Assembly: GCF_030540825.1 (NCBI RefSeq)
Contig: NZ_JAUOEO010000001.1
Location: forward strand, 3,299,001 to 3,363,000
Direction: 5' to 3'
DNA length: 64,000 nt
Source of the DNA: Flavivirga spongiicola
Lineage (GTDB): Bacteria; Bacteroidota; Bacteroidia; Flavobacteriales; Flavobacteriaceae
Shown: in pieces, positions 46,716 through 55,267 of the stretch
Position numbering within the stretch: the first letter of the stretch is position 1
How the letters are laid out: each line of letters opens with the position of its first letter
The notes under the pieces: model-generated
Database searches by the model: none
Told to the model about the DNA's origin: nothing
The model's input: the letters and a program-made list of their open reading frames with translations, nothing else
Program-made: the position numbers and the translations under genes

Positions 46716-46895
46716 TTAACCCGTATTATTCATGGTTTTCGTTATGAAAAGATGAAATGTCAATAGATTTGGGAAGCACAATAATTTTTAAAGGATAAAT
46801 TGTCCCCACTTTTGAGGCATAAAAATTAAGAGCATTGCCAAAGATAGTAGGCAGTTTGGCTTTGGAATAGAATAACTGTGAATAATGCGGGTTAA
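46716..46895. repeat. 180-bp element with terminal inverted repeats
   Basis: The ends ttaacccgtattattc (46716-46731) and gaataatgcgggttaa (46880-46895) are inverted copies with 15 of 16 matching. The interior has no frame but carries a shorter hairpin (gccaaa/tttggc near 46838-46861). There is no clear target-site duplication. It occupies most of the 302 bp between map and the CoA-transferase gene. Confidence 0.55.
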
Positions 46896-46985
46896 GTACT
46901 AATATTTTTTTGATAACATGACTTTTGACATTTTTTAAGCCCCTTTTAATAAATAAATTTACTGTACTAAACTAAATTAAACAAG

Positions 46986-48251
46986 ATGTATAAGATTGTT
47001 AGTGCAGAAGATGCTGTTAAAGTAATTAAAAACAATGATAGGGTTTATATTCAGGCAGCTGCAGCAGCTCCACAACTGTTAATGAATGCTATGACCGAGC
47101 GTCATGAGGAATTAAGAAATGTTGAAGTTTGTCATTTACACGTTGAAGGGGACACGGGTTATGCCAATCCTGAACTTAGAGAAAGTTTTCATGTAAATTC
47201 ATTTTTTATTGGGAATAATGTGCGTCATACATTAACATCTGGTAATGGATCGTATACGCCCGTTTTTTTAAGCGAGCTACCATTACTATTTAAAAGGAAC
47301 ATCTTACCATTGGATGTCGCATTAATTCATGTATCAGTTCCAGACAAACATGGGTATTGCTCGTTGGGAGTTTCGGTTGAAGCTAGCTTGGCTGCTATAG
47401 ATAATGCAAAAATTGTTATTGCACAGGTAAATGAGCAAATGCCAAGAACACATGGAGACGGCATTATTCATATTACTGAGGTAGATTTATTTGTTGAGTG
47501 TAACGAGTCTATACCTGCATATAATTTAGGGACTCCATCTACTATTGAACATAAAATTGGTGATTATGTAGCTAGCTTAATTGAAGATAAAAGCACACTA
47601 CAAATGGGAATCGGAACCATCCCTAATGCCGTATTATCACGTTTAACGAATCATAAAGATTTGGGCTTGCATACTGAAATGTTTTCTGATGGTGTTATTG
47701 ATTTAATTTTAAAAGATGTGATTAACGGAAACTTTAAAGGCGTTAACCCTGGACGTGCATTAGCTACATTTGTAATAGGTTCTAAACAATTGTATGATTA
47801 TGTTGATGATAATCCGTTTGTTGAAATGCGTGCTTCAGATTATGTAAACGATGTTTCTATTATTAAGCAAAATCCTAGAATGGTAGCTATTAATTCTGCT
47901 ATTGAAGTAGATTTAACAGGTCAAGTTTGCGCAGACTCTATTGGAGCTAAAATGTATTCAGGTGTGGGTGGTCAAATGGATTATATTAGAGGAGCCTCTT
48001 TAAGTCATGGTGGGAAAGCTATTATAGCATTACCCTCAATCACAAAAAAAGGTGTTAGTAGGATTGTTCCATCTTTAAAACCAGGAGCTGGTGTTGTTAC
48101 TACAAGAGCACATGTGCATTATGTTGTTACTGAATATGGAATAGCTAACTTATATGGTAAAACCATTAAAGAAAGAGTTAAAGCGTTAGTAAATATTGCA
48201 CACCCAGACCATAGAGAATCTATAGATAAGACCTATTACCAATTAATTTAA
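46986..48251 (+). CDS. Acetyl-CoA hydrolase/CoA-transferase family protein
   Basis: A 421-residue family I CoA-transferase of the acetyl-CoA hydrolase / 4-hydroxybutyrate CoA-transferase group. Landmarks are SVPDKHGYCSLGVSVEASLA, HTEMFSDGVIDLILKD near 235, with the catalytic glutamate expected in this region, GVGGQMDYIRGASLSHGGKA near 330, and VTEYGIANLYGKTIKERVKA near 390. It transfers CoA between acetyl-CoA and another acid, or hydrolyses acetyl-CoA, in the cytoplasm; which acid cannot be told. It is monocistronic and converges on the next gene with a 7 bp gap. Confidence 0.9.
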   Translation: MYKIVSAEDAVKVIKNNDRVYIQAAAAAPQLLMNAMTERHEELRNVEVCHLHVEGDTGYANPELRESFHVNSFFIGNNVRHTLTSGNGSYTPVFLSELPLLFKRNILPLDVALIHVSVPDKHGYCSLGVSVEASLAAIDNAKIVIAQVNEQMPRTHGDGIIHITEVDLFVECNESIPAYNLGTPSTIEHKIGDYVASLIEDKSTLQMGIGTIPNAVLSRLTNHKDLGLHTEMFSDGVIDLILKDVINGNFKGVNPGRALATFVIGSKQLYDYVDDNPFVEMRASDYVNDVSIIKQNPRMVAINSAIEVDLTGQVCADSIGAKMYSGVGGQMDYIRGASLSHGGKAIIALPSITKKGVSRIVPSLKPGAGVVTTRAHVHYVVTEYGIANLYGKTIKERVKALVNIAHPDHRESIDKTYYQLI

Positions 48252-48258
48252 AAATGAA

Positions 48259-48663
48259 CTATTTTAGAAAACTAAAGAGCCCTTTCTTTTTTTTAACTTC
48301 GGGAGGTTTTGTGTTTGTGAGTAATTGATATATTTCACCCCAACCTAAAAAACCTCCTATATTTCTATCGTCAATAAATAAATCGGCATTAATTTTTCTG
48401 CTTACATCGTTGGTGTATTCCTCTTCAGGAAAACTATTATTTACGGCATAAAAAGAGATACCATTATCCTCACAGAACTTAACGGCTTCATCTAATTTTT
48501 TACCACTCCTATAAGTCCATAAAATAAGTCGATGCCCATTATCTTGTAGCTTTTTCAAAGTTTCAAAAGCAAACAATATGGGTTTTCCTATTTTAGGATA
48601 AGCATCCTCAACAATAGTACCATCAAAATCTATTGCAATAATAAGTTGATTGTTAAAATTCAT
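48259..48663 (-). CDS. HAD-like phosphohydrolase
   Basis: A 134-residue HAD-superfamily protein. The nucleophile motif IDFDGTIVED has D12 and D14, threonine/serine motif II lies in LILWTYRSGK, and the acidic motif IV is ADLFIDDRNIGGFLGW. There is almost no cap domain. It resembles small Bacteroidota phosphatases of the BT0820 kind. The substrate is unknown. The C-terminus ends in a basic KKKKGLFSFLK tail. Confidence 0.85.
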   Translation of the reverse strand: MNFNNQLIIAIDFDGTIVEDAYPKIGKPILFAFETLKKLQDNGHRLILWTYRSGKKLDEAVKFCEDNGISFYAVNNSFPEEEYTNDVSRKINADLFIDDRNIGGFLGWGEIYQLLTNTKPPEVKKKKGLFSFLK

Positions 48664-48719
48664 TTAAGTTATAAACTTGGGTTTATAACAAAAGTACAAC
48701 AATTTATTTTTTTACTTAT

Positions 48720-50237
48720 TTAAACTAAGGAGTGCTGTGTCATAGATTCTGGCTGTTCAACCCCCATTAACTTTAAAATAGTGGGTGCCATATCACCTAA
48801 AATACCATCTTTGATAGTTTTTAATTCCTTATCGATTAAAATAACAGGAACAGGGTTTGTTGTATGAGCTGTATTTGGTGAACCGTCAGGGTTTATCATA
48901 GTTTCACAATTTCCATGATCCGCTATAAGTAATGTAGAATAGCCATTTTCTAAAGCTGAAGTGATAACGTCTTCTACACATTTATCTACGGCTTCACAAG
49001 CTTTGATAGCAGCTTCCATAACACCGGTATGACCTACCATATCACCATTAGCAAAATTTAAACAAACAAAATCAACATCACCTTTTTGAAGCTCAGGAAT
49101 CAATGCATCACGTAATTCGTAAGCGCTCATTTCCGGTTTCAAATCGTAAGTAGCTACTTTTGGTGAGTTTCTTAGAATACGCATTTCACCATTAAAAGGT
49201 TCTTCACGTCCGCCCGAGAAAAAGAATGTAACATGTGGATATTTTTCTGTTTCAGCAATACGAATTTGTTTTTTGTTATGTTTTTCTAAAACTTCACCTA
49301 ATGTTTCAGTTAAATTATCTTTATTGAAAATAACGTTTACATTTTTGTAAGTTTCATCATAATTTGTAAGCGTGACATAATGCAAATTCAATTTGTGCAT
49401 GTTTTGCTCATGGAAATCAGTTTGAGATAAAGCTTCTGTTAATTCCCTACCACGATCTGTTCTAAAGTTAAAAAAGATAACGACATCACCTTCCTTTATG
49501 CTTGCTTGAGGATTACCAGATTCATCAGTCATGATAATTGGTTTAATAAACTCGTCAGTAATATCATTTTTATAACTTTTTTGAATGGTCTCTGTGATAT
49601 TAGTAGACTTTTCTCCATGACCATTAACCAAAGCATCATAGGCTAATTTTATACGCTCCCAACGTTTGTCTCTATCCATAGCATAGTAACGACCAGTTAC
49701 AGTAGCTAATTTGCTATTTGTTTTTTCTAAATGACTTTCTAATTCAGTAAGAAAACCATAACCAGATTTTGGGTCTACATCGCGACCATCTGTAAATGCA
49801 TGAACAAAAGTTTTGGTTAAACCAAAATCATTAGCGGCATCTAATAATCCAAATAAATGGTTAATATGAGAATGTACGCCACCATCACTTAATAATCCTA
49901 AAAAATGAACATCCTTGTCATTGGTTTTTGCATAGTTGAATGCATCTACCAATACTTTTTCGTTATTTAATGTTTTGTTCTTTACAGCTAAATTGACTTT
50001 TACTAAGTCTTGATAGACAATACGTCCGGCACCAAGGTTCATGTGGCCGACTTCGCTATTTCCCATTTGCCCTTCTGGTAATCCAACATGTAACCCATCG
50101 GTTCTTAAGGTTGCGAATGGATATTTTTTATAAAGAGAGTCTATAAAAGATGTGTTTGCATGATCGATAGCAGAAACTTTAGGATCTGGAGAATTACCCC
50201 AACCGTCAAGTATCATTAAGATAACTTTTTTGTTCAT
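48720..50237 (-). CDS. gpmI: 2,3-bisphosphoglycerate-independent phosphoglycerate mutase
   Basis: A 505-residue cytoplasmic glycolytic enzyme that interconverts 3- and 2-phosphoglycerate through a phosphoserine intermediate with two manganese ions. The start is set at the ATG at 50237 (MNKKVILMILDGWG); the frame is open nine codons further, but those are hydrophobic and atypical. D11 and S61 (QMGNSEVGH) belong to the active site, followed by AFTDGRDVDPKSG, GRYYAMDRDKRWER and, near the C-terminus, NFANGDMVGHTGV and LIADHGNCETM. The length and motifs are canonical. A -7-like box lies 25 bp upstream. Confidence 0.96.
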   Translation of the reverse strand: MNKKVILMILDGWGNSPDPKVSAIDHANTSFIDSLYKKYPFATLRTDGLHVGLPEGQMGNSEVGHMNLGAGRIVYQDLVKVNLAVKNKTLNNEKVLVDAFNYAKTNDKDVHFLGLLSDGGVHSHINHLFGLLDAANDFGLTKTFVHAFTDGRDVDPKSGYGFLTELESHLEKTNSKLATVTGRYYAMDRDKRWERIKLAYDALVNGHGEKSTNITETIQKSYKNDITDEFIKPIIMTDESGNPQASIKEGDVVIFFNFRTDRGRELTEALSQTDFHEQNMHKLNLHYVTLTNYDETYKNVNVIFNKDNLTETLGEVLEKHNKKQIRIAETEKYPHVTFFFSGGREEPFNGEMRILRNSPKVATYDLKPEMSAYELRDALIPELQKGDVDFVCLNFANGDMVGHTGVMEAAIKACEAVDKCVEDVITSALENGYSTLLIADHGNCETMINPDGSPNTAHTTNPVPVILIDKELKTIKDGILGDMAPTILKLMGVEQPESMTQHSLV

Positions 50238-50261
50238 TTTTGTTAAAAATTTAATAAGAAA

Positions 50262-50269
50262 CAAAGATA
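50262..50269 (-). promoter_or_regulatory. -7 box of the gpmI promoter
   Basis: On the minus strand this reads TATCTTTG, 25 bp before the ATG chosen for gpmI. It supports that start over the one at 50264, which would lie within the promoter. No good -33 box is visible. Confidence 0.45.
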
Positions 50270-50485
50270 AAGAAGTTGCATAAAATAATGCAGAAATAGT
50301 CTCGCAAATGCTGGCATTTTTAGAGCTTTTTTGAGGTTTTTAAAAAAAGAATCGTTCAGTTAATTATTTGTGAAAAAAAAGTTAAAAATGTGTTATTTAT
50401 TGTTTTTTATGTAACAGATTGAAATTAATATCGTCTCTTTAGTATATCAACAAACGAAATTATAAATCAAATTAAATCTTTCATC

Positions 50486-50896
50486 ATGAAAAAATCAGTC
50501 ATTATTACCGCCATTGCATTATGTTTCTCTATTGTGACAGCTAATGCTAAAACGATCACAGATAACACTAATAATACTAATGTTGAGTTTGTATTTAAAG
50601 TGAATTCATTTTGCGTTTCAATCGCTAAAGGAGATATAGAAACCGTGAAAAAACTTATTGATAGAGGAGCAGATGTTAATGAAATGTCTAACGGAATGAC
50701 CCCAGTGATGTATGCTGCTAAATTTAACAGAACAGATATTTTAAAACTTTTAATTGCCAAAGGCGCCAATTTAAAAGCCAAATCTGCTAAAAAAATGACC
50801 GCATTAAAATATGCTGAATTGCATGGAGCAAATGATGCAGCAGCAATTCTAAAAGAGGCCATAGCAGAAGCTAAAGCAGCAAAAAAGAGAAAATAA
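50486..50896 (+). CDS. Exported ankyrin-repeat protein
   Basis: A 136-residue protein with a signal peptide (MKKSVIITAIALCFSIVTANA). It has about two and a half ankyrin repeats (IAKGDIETVKKLIDRGADVN, MTPVMYAAKFNRTDILKLLI, AKGANLKAKSAKKMTALKYA) and a lysine/alanine-rich helical tail. It would act as a small periplasmic binding module. The partner is unknown. It is monocistronic, followed by a bidirectional terminator. Confidence 0.88.
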   Translation: MKKSVIITAIALCFSIVTANAKTITDNTNNTNVEFVFKVNSFCVSIAKGDIETVKKLIDRGADVNEMSNGMTPVMYAAKFNRTDILKLLIAKGANLKAKSAKKMTALKYAELHGANDAAAILKEAIAEAKAAKKRK

Positions 50897-50933
50897 TTAT
50901 AAAATAAATAGTTATTTTGAGTTAGTCACTCGT

Positions 50934-50964
50934 AAAAAGCCTTGATTTTCAAGGCTTTTTTGTT
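50934..50964. terminator. Bidirectional terminator
   Basis: A perfect 11-bp stem (aaaaagccttg and caaggcttttt) around an atttt loop is T-rich on both sides. It serves the ankyrin gene on the plus strand and the M48 protease gene on the minus strand. Confidence 0.85.
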
Positions 50965-51732
50965 TTATTGATTTTTGTGTTTTTCTATGGCTTCTTGAAT
51001 TTTTTCAATTCTGTTATCTGGATCTGGGTGTGTACTTTGAAATTCCGGAACCCGATTAGGACCGGCTGCCGCTTTTAAAATTTCCATGACACCAATCATT
51101 TCTTCGGGATTATAACCAGCCTTAAGCATAAAAAGAACGCCGAGATCATCACTTTCTAATTCATCGTCCCTTCCATTAGTAAGCAGTGTGTTCTGACCAA
51201 TATTATTTATGAGCCCACCCATGTCTGCTCCAACAGAACCAGCAGTTGTTAGCCCTTGCCAATATTCACTTTCTGCTATTCTTTCCGCACTATGACGACC
51301 TAGAACATGTCCAATTTCATGACCCAAAACCCCTGCTAGTTGGTCTTCGTTTTCTAACTTAGAAAATAAAGCATAGGTTATAAATACCTGCCCTCCGGGT
51401 AATGCAAATGCATTTATAGTGTTAGGGTCTGCCAATAAATGAAATTCATATTGGTAAGGAGTGTCTTTAGCGATACTATTGTTAACTAATTTGTTTCCAA
51501 CATTGTCAACCAAAGCTTGATATTGATTATTAGAATGCAGACCTCCATGTTGCTGTGCCATTTGTGGTGCACTTTGCAATCCAATGGCGATTTCTTTATC
51601 AGCAGTCATAGATATGGTTTGTGTTCTTCCTGTATAAGGGTTCACTTCTTGTTGACTACATCTTTTAAAAACAAAGAACAATGCGATAGCTGCACCTATT
51701 AATAAACGGACTTTAAGATTTTTTCCTCTCAT
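50965..51732 (-). CDS. M48 family metalloprotease, membrane-anchored
   Basis: A 255-residue zinc protease. The active site HEIGH lies at 138-142, with the third ligand glutamate in DELESDDLGVLFMLKAGYNP. A single N-terminal helix (LLIGAAIALFFVF) probably anchors it to the inner membrane with the protease in the periplasm; a cysteine at residue 25 follows, but it does not form a standard lipobox. FALPGGQVFITYALF is characteristic of the BepA/LoiP-like group, which handles misfolded outer-membrane proteins. The exact target is unknown. Confidence 0.92.
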   Translation of the reverse strand: MRGKNLKVRLLIGAAIALFFVFKRCSQQEVNPYTGRTQTISMTADKEIAIGLQSAPQMAQQHGGLHSNNQYQALVDNVGNKLVNNSIAKDTPYQYEFHLLADPNTINAFALPGGQVFITYALFSKLENEDQLAGVLGHEIGHVLGRHSAERIAESEYWQGLTTAGSVGADMGGLINNIGQNTLLTNGRDDELESDDLGVLFMLKAGYNPEEMIGVMEILKAAAGPNRVPEFQSTHPDPDNRIEKIQEAIEKHKNQ

Positions 51733-51912
51733 TTTTTATATTTTAATGCAATTAAAAATATAAAATTTTTAAGCACTAAGTTGGTTCATTTGGAATTAAT
51801 ACAAGTCTGGATAAAAACCAGTTATTTGTTAGACCCATATTTTATTAAAAGTCACTAGGATAATTATGGAAAATAGAATTAATTTTGGGTATTCATTTAT
51901 AAAAAATATTCT

Positions 51913-52338
51913 ATGTCTTTTGTGTTTAAAATTATAGAAAAAGAAAATATAAATTCTGTTATTCCATTAGTGCAAAAACTAAATGATAATAAAACTTCTT
52001 ATGCTGTTCTAGAGCAACGTTTTTCAGAGATGGTTACTCAAAATTATGAATGCGCTGTAATATATGATAATGAAGATTTAATAGGTGTTACAGGTTTATG
52101 GTTTTGCACTAGACATTATTCTGGAAAGAGTGTGGAAGTTGATCATGTTTATATAGATGAAACCTATAGGGGAAAAGGTTTAGGCAAGCAGTTTTTTGAA
52201 TGGATATATAATTATGCTTTAGAAAAAGGTTGTGAATCAGTAGAGTTAAATACTTATGTAAGCAATTATCCTTCCCATAAATTTTATTATAATGAGGGTT
52301 TTAATATTTTAGGATATCATTTTTTTAAAAAGTTATAG
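51913..52338 (+). CDS. GNAT family N-acetyltransferase
   Basis: A 141-residue GNAT acyltransferase. The acetyl-CoA-binding motif is TYRGKGLGKQFFEWIYNYA near 93-112, preceded by VEVDHVYID and followed by VELNTYVSNYPSHKFYYNEG with the conserved tyrosine region. The acceptor is unknown. It directly precedes tRNA-Gly on the same strand, but the tRNA has its own promoter. Confidence 0.92.
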   Translation: MSFVFKIIEKENINSVIPLVQKLNDNKTSYAVLEQRFSEMVTQNYECAVIYDNEDLIGVTGLWFCTRHYSGKSVEVDHVYIDETYRGKGLGKQFFEWIYNYALEKGCESVELNTYVSNYPSHKFYYNEGFNILGYHFFKKL

Positions 52339-52345
52339 TTTTTTC

Positions 52346-52377
52346 TTGCAAATGACTTAACAGTTTATATATATTTG
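52346..52377 (+). promoter_or_regulatory. Promoter of tRNA-Gly
   Basis: TATATTTG (52370-52377) followed by C is a perfect -7 box, with a TTG at 52346-52348 and 21 bp between. It lies 12 bp upstream of the mature tRNA, so the leader is very short. Confidence 0.65.
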
Positions 52378-52389
52378 CAGCACAATAAT

Positions 52390-52462
52390 GCGGGAGTAGC
52401 TCAGTTGGTAGAGCGTCAGCCTTCCAAGCTGAATGTCGCCAGTTCGAACCTGGTCTCCCGCT
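52390..52462 (+). tRNA. tRNA-Gly (anticodon TCC)
   Basis: A 73-base cloverleaf with acceptor arms gcgggag and ctcccgc, a D-loop with agctcagttggtagagc, the anticodon stem tcagc/gctga with loop cttccaa (TCC), and a T-loop gttcgaacc. The discriminator is T, and the CCA is not encoded. A short hairpin and T-run follow at 52468-52495. Confidence 0.97.
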
Positions 52463-52727
52463 CTAAAGGCTTCATAGAAATATGGAGCTTTTTTTATGAC
52501 GAATATTTTATTTATAGTTTCGCTCTAAGGTGAGAAGTTTATCTTGAGCATAGCCGAAAGGAACCTGGTCTCCCGCTCTAAAGACTCCATAGAAATATGG
52601 AGTTTTTTTATACCGAATATTTTATTTAAAATTTCACTTTAAGGTGAGAAGTTTATCTTGAGCGTAGTCGAAAGGAACCTGGTCTCCCGCTCTAAAAGCT
52701 TCATAGAAATATGGAGTTTTTTTTATT
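52446..52727 (+). repeat. Tandem repeat carrying the 3' end of tRNA-Gly
   Basis: The last 17 bases of the tRNA plus the following ctaaag and terminator recur at 52561 and 52675, at 115 and 114 bp intervals, with the third unit cut short. Each copy has gaacctggtctcccgctcta, then a hairpin (ctccata or cttcata, gaaa, tatggag) and a T-run. The linker ends in gagaagtttatcttgagc and a cgaaagg motif that is repetitive elsewhere in the window. The arrangement fits unequal duplication or repeated insertion at the tRNA end. Confidence 0.9.
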
Positions 52728-53430
52728 TTAAGTGGTTTAATTCTGTTCCAGATGATATCTCATAAGGTATTTTGTTGTATTCAAAAATACGAGCAGTTAA
52801 ATTCCCTTTTAGAATAATAGAATCATCTTTTACATGTAACCAACTACCTTCTCGTAAACCTATAACAGGTTGGTTATTAAAATTGTGAAATTCTTTTATT
52901 CTGGTCTCTCTGGTTTCACCCATATGTTTACTGCTTTTATTTGGGTCTAAATAATGTGGATTAATGTTAAAAGGAACAAAAGCTAATGCATTAAAGCTTG
53001 GTGGGTACACGATGGGCATATCGTTAGTCGTTTTTATTGTTAGCCCACAAATATTACTGCCAGCACTTGTACCTAAATATGGTATGCCGTTTTTCACAAC
53101 TGCCTGTAAAGTATTTATTAAATTATTTTTATGAAGCTGGTTTGTTAAAACAAATGTATTGCCACCGCCAATAAAAATGGCCTTAGCCTTTTTAATAGCT
53201 TCAATAGGGTTTTCATAGGTATGAATGCCTTTTACATTTTTATTAATCTTAGAAAAAGCAGCATGAACAGTTTTGGTGTATTCATCATGAGATATACCAC
53301 TTGGCCTGGCGTACGGAAGAAACAAAATCTCTTTAACATCTTTAAAAAAAACAGTTAGCTCATCTAAAATATAATCCAAATAACCACTTCCATGAATTGT
53401 TGACGTACTAGCAATAATTATATTTTTCAT
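52723..53430 (-). CDS. pepE: Dipeptidase E (alpha-aspartyl dipeptidase)
   Basis: A 235-residue serine peptidase of family S51 that cleaves Asp-X dipeptides. The start is set at the ATG at 53430 (MKNIIIAST), which matches the family; the frame is open five codons further. The catalytic S122 lies in YLGTSAGSNICG, H159 in INPHYLDP and D137 in TTNDMPIV. The GGGNTFVL motif binds the substrate backbone. The stop codon falls in the T-run of the third tRNA-tail repeat, so that hairpin may also act as its terminator. Confidence 0.93.
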   Translation of the reverse strand: MKNIIIASTSTIHGSGYLDYILDELTVFFKDVKEILFLPYARPSGISHDEYTKTVHAAFSKINKNVKGIHTYENPIEAIKKAKAIFIGGGNTFVLTNQLHKNNLINTLQAVVKNGIPYLGTSAGSNICGLTIKTTNDMPIVYPPSFNALAFVPFNINPHYLDPNKSSKHMGETRETRIKEFHNFNNQPVIGLREGSWLHVKDDSIILKGNLTARIFEYNKIPYEISSGTELNHLK

Positions 53431-53540
53431 AATAAAAATTTTCACGGTAAAACTAAATGAAATATTATGTTTAAGAAAATTTTTATGGGTTTAGGTGCTG
53501 AAAAGTCTAATAAAAATCTTATTTTCAATAAAAAAATAAT

Positions 53541-54338
53541 ATGAAAAAAATCATTTTCTTTTTTGCATTATTATCTACAATGCATATTTTGTCTCAAAAC
53601 GTTAAACGCGTTCAGGTTAGCGGGAAGATAATTGTTGAAAGCAATGATATTTCTGGTATTACTATTTTTAATATATCATCAAACAAAGGAGTCATTACTG
53701 ATGAAAATGGAGAGTTTAAATTGCGTGTAGCAGCAAACGATTTAATTGAGGTAAGTGCATTACAATATCAAAATATTAATTTTAAAGTCAACGAGGCTAT
53801 TACTGAGTCAAAATCAATGAAACTTTTTTTAATTGAAGAAGTTTATAAATTAGAGGAGATTGTAGTATCGACAAAAGGGTTATCAGGAAACTTAAATACA
53901 GATATAAAGAAAACCAATATTTTTAAACCCAAATTAGATGCCTTGTATTTCGGAATTAAGCACAGTGATGATTTCGATTTTAAGGATGATTACAAATCTA
54001 AAGTAAAAAACATTGGAATGAATTCTCAGCGTCAAACAATGATTAACGGACTTAACATAGTTAATGTAGTAGATCAATTATTGTTACCTTTATTTAGATC
54101 GAAAGTTTCTAACAAAAAGGAATCCGGTATTCCAGATGTCCCGGTAGAATCGATAAAATACTATTTTGGATCTGAGTTTTTAGTTGATAATTTTAATATT
54201 CCAGACCACCGAGTTGAAGAGTTTATAAGATTTGTTGAAAGCAAAGATTTTAACTTTTCGCTGCTTAACTATGGAAAAGAAATGGAGTTTCTTGAATTAT
54301 TAAATAAAAAAAGCGTAGAGTTTTTAAGTTTAAATTAG
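53541..54338 (+). CDS. Exported protein with carboxypeptidase-regulatory-like domain (paralog 1)
   Basis: A 265-residue protein with a signal peptide (MKKIIFFFALLSTMHILSQ). Residues 20-100 form a beta-sandwich of the CarboxypepD_reg-like type (NISSNKGVITDENGEFKLRV, DLIEVSALQYQNINFKV), as at the N-terminus of TonB-dependent receptors. There is no beta-barrel after it; instead it ends in a helical 150-residue part (FIRFVESKDFNFSLLNYGKE). EEIVVSTKGLSGNLNTDIKK resembles a TonB-receptor plug start. The two genes downstream share this layout. The role is unknown. Confidence 0.85.
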   Translation: MKKIIFFFALLSTMHILSQNVKRVQVSGKIIVESNDISGITIFNISSNKGVITDENGEFKLRVAANDLIEVSALQYQNINFKVNEAITESKSMKLFLIEEVYKLEEIVVSTKGLSGNLNTDIKKTNIFKPKLDALYFGIKHSDDFDFKDDYKSKVKNIGMNSQRQTMINGLNIVNVVDQLLLPLFRSKVSNKKESGIPDVPVESIKYYFGSEFLVDNFNIPDHRVEEFIRFVESKDFNFSLLNYGKEMEFLELLNKKSVEFLSLN

Positions 54339-54460
54339 AAAAACTTAAACCATTTCATGAGCTTTTTTAAGTTTTAAGTTATGTTTTAACAAAAGTTTAA
54401 AATGATTTTTCAATTTATTTAAGAATTGAAAGACGTTCTTTATACTTTAATTTTAGCAAC

Positions 54461-55267
54461 TTGAAACAAACGTTAACTTCTTCTATATTTATTTTCTTGT
54501 CACTTTACCTAAGTGGTCAATCAATAAATAGAATAGAAATGAAAGGCGTGCTTCTTTCGGCTACCAATGATGTTGAAGCAGTCACTATTTTTAATACGTC
54601 GTCAAATAAAGGTACCATCACCAATGAGAAGGGGGAATTTGTCATTAAAGTAGCATTACGTGATGTTATTGAAATTTCGGCATTACAATTTCAAACCGTT
54701 TCTATTACAGTTGATGCTGACGTTATCAAAACAAAACAATTAAAAATACAATTAGTTGAGCAAATTAATCAACTAGATGCTGTTACGCTTTCATCTGGAC
54801 TTACAGGAAATATATTAGCAGATGTAGGCGATGTTAAAACTGTTGAACCAATACGTGTTGATATGGGTAATATAAACAGGGCTTTTGAATACAATGATGT
54901 TAAGGCGTTTGACAATGAGGCTATTGGGAATCATTTAAAGGCTATAATTAATCCGGAAGCACGTAATTATCTTCCCGACGCAGTAAAAATTCTTGAATCA
55001 ATATTTAAAACAAATCTATCTATCAAAATGAATCTATCTAAAAGGGGCGTAGAAGAAAAGCCAAAAGACTTGTTAGATGTTTATAGTTATAAACATATAG
55101 GTAGAACTTTTGATATGTCACCTGAACATCTTTCAGCTTTTGTTGCATTTGTAGAAGAGAAAGGTATAGACCCAGAGTTTTATAAACGTGAAAATGAAAT
55201 ACAGCTTATTGCCTTTTTAATAAAACAAAAGGAGTTGTTCTTAAAACTTCAGAATGCTAAAAATTAA
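54461..55267 (+). CDS. Exported protein with carboxypeptidase-regulatory-like domain (paralog 2)
   Basis: A 268-residue tandem paralog of the gene at 53541. The best start is a TTG at 54461, because the following codons make a signal peptide (KQTLTSSIFIFLSLYLSGQS) and there is no ATG in frame nearby. Residues 22-105 carry the domain (TIFNTSSNKGTITNEKGEFV, EISALQFQTVSITVDADVIK). A short LTGNILADVGDV link follows, then a C-terminal helical part (DMSPEHLSAFVAFVEEKGID). It overlaps the third paralog by 14 bp, so the second and third genes are translated together. Confidence 0.83.
   Translation: MKQTLTSSIFIFLSLYLSGQSINRIEMKGVLLSATNDVEAVTIFNTSSNKGTITNEKGEFVIKVALRDVIEISALQFQTVSITVDADVIKTKQLKIQLVEQINQLDAVTLSSGLTGNILADVGDVKTVEPIRVDMGNINRAFEYNDVKAFDNEAIGNHLKAIINPEARNYLPDAVKILESIFKTNLSIKMNLSKRGVEEKPKDLLDVYSYKHIGRTFDMSPEHLSAFVAFVEEKGIDPEFYKRENEIQLIAFLIKQKELFLKLQNAKN

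Noticed and set aside
50467..50862. A 131-codon minus-strand frame opposite the ankyrin gene
   Set aside because: The plus-strand product has a signal peptide and ankyrin repeats, so the minus-strand frame is a shadow.
52446..52727. A CRISPR array or a cluster of tRNA genes in the repeated region
   Set aside because: There are only three long units of about 114 bp; only the first includes a whole tRNA, and the others lack the acceptor 5' half and the anticodon arm.
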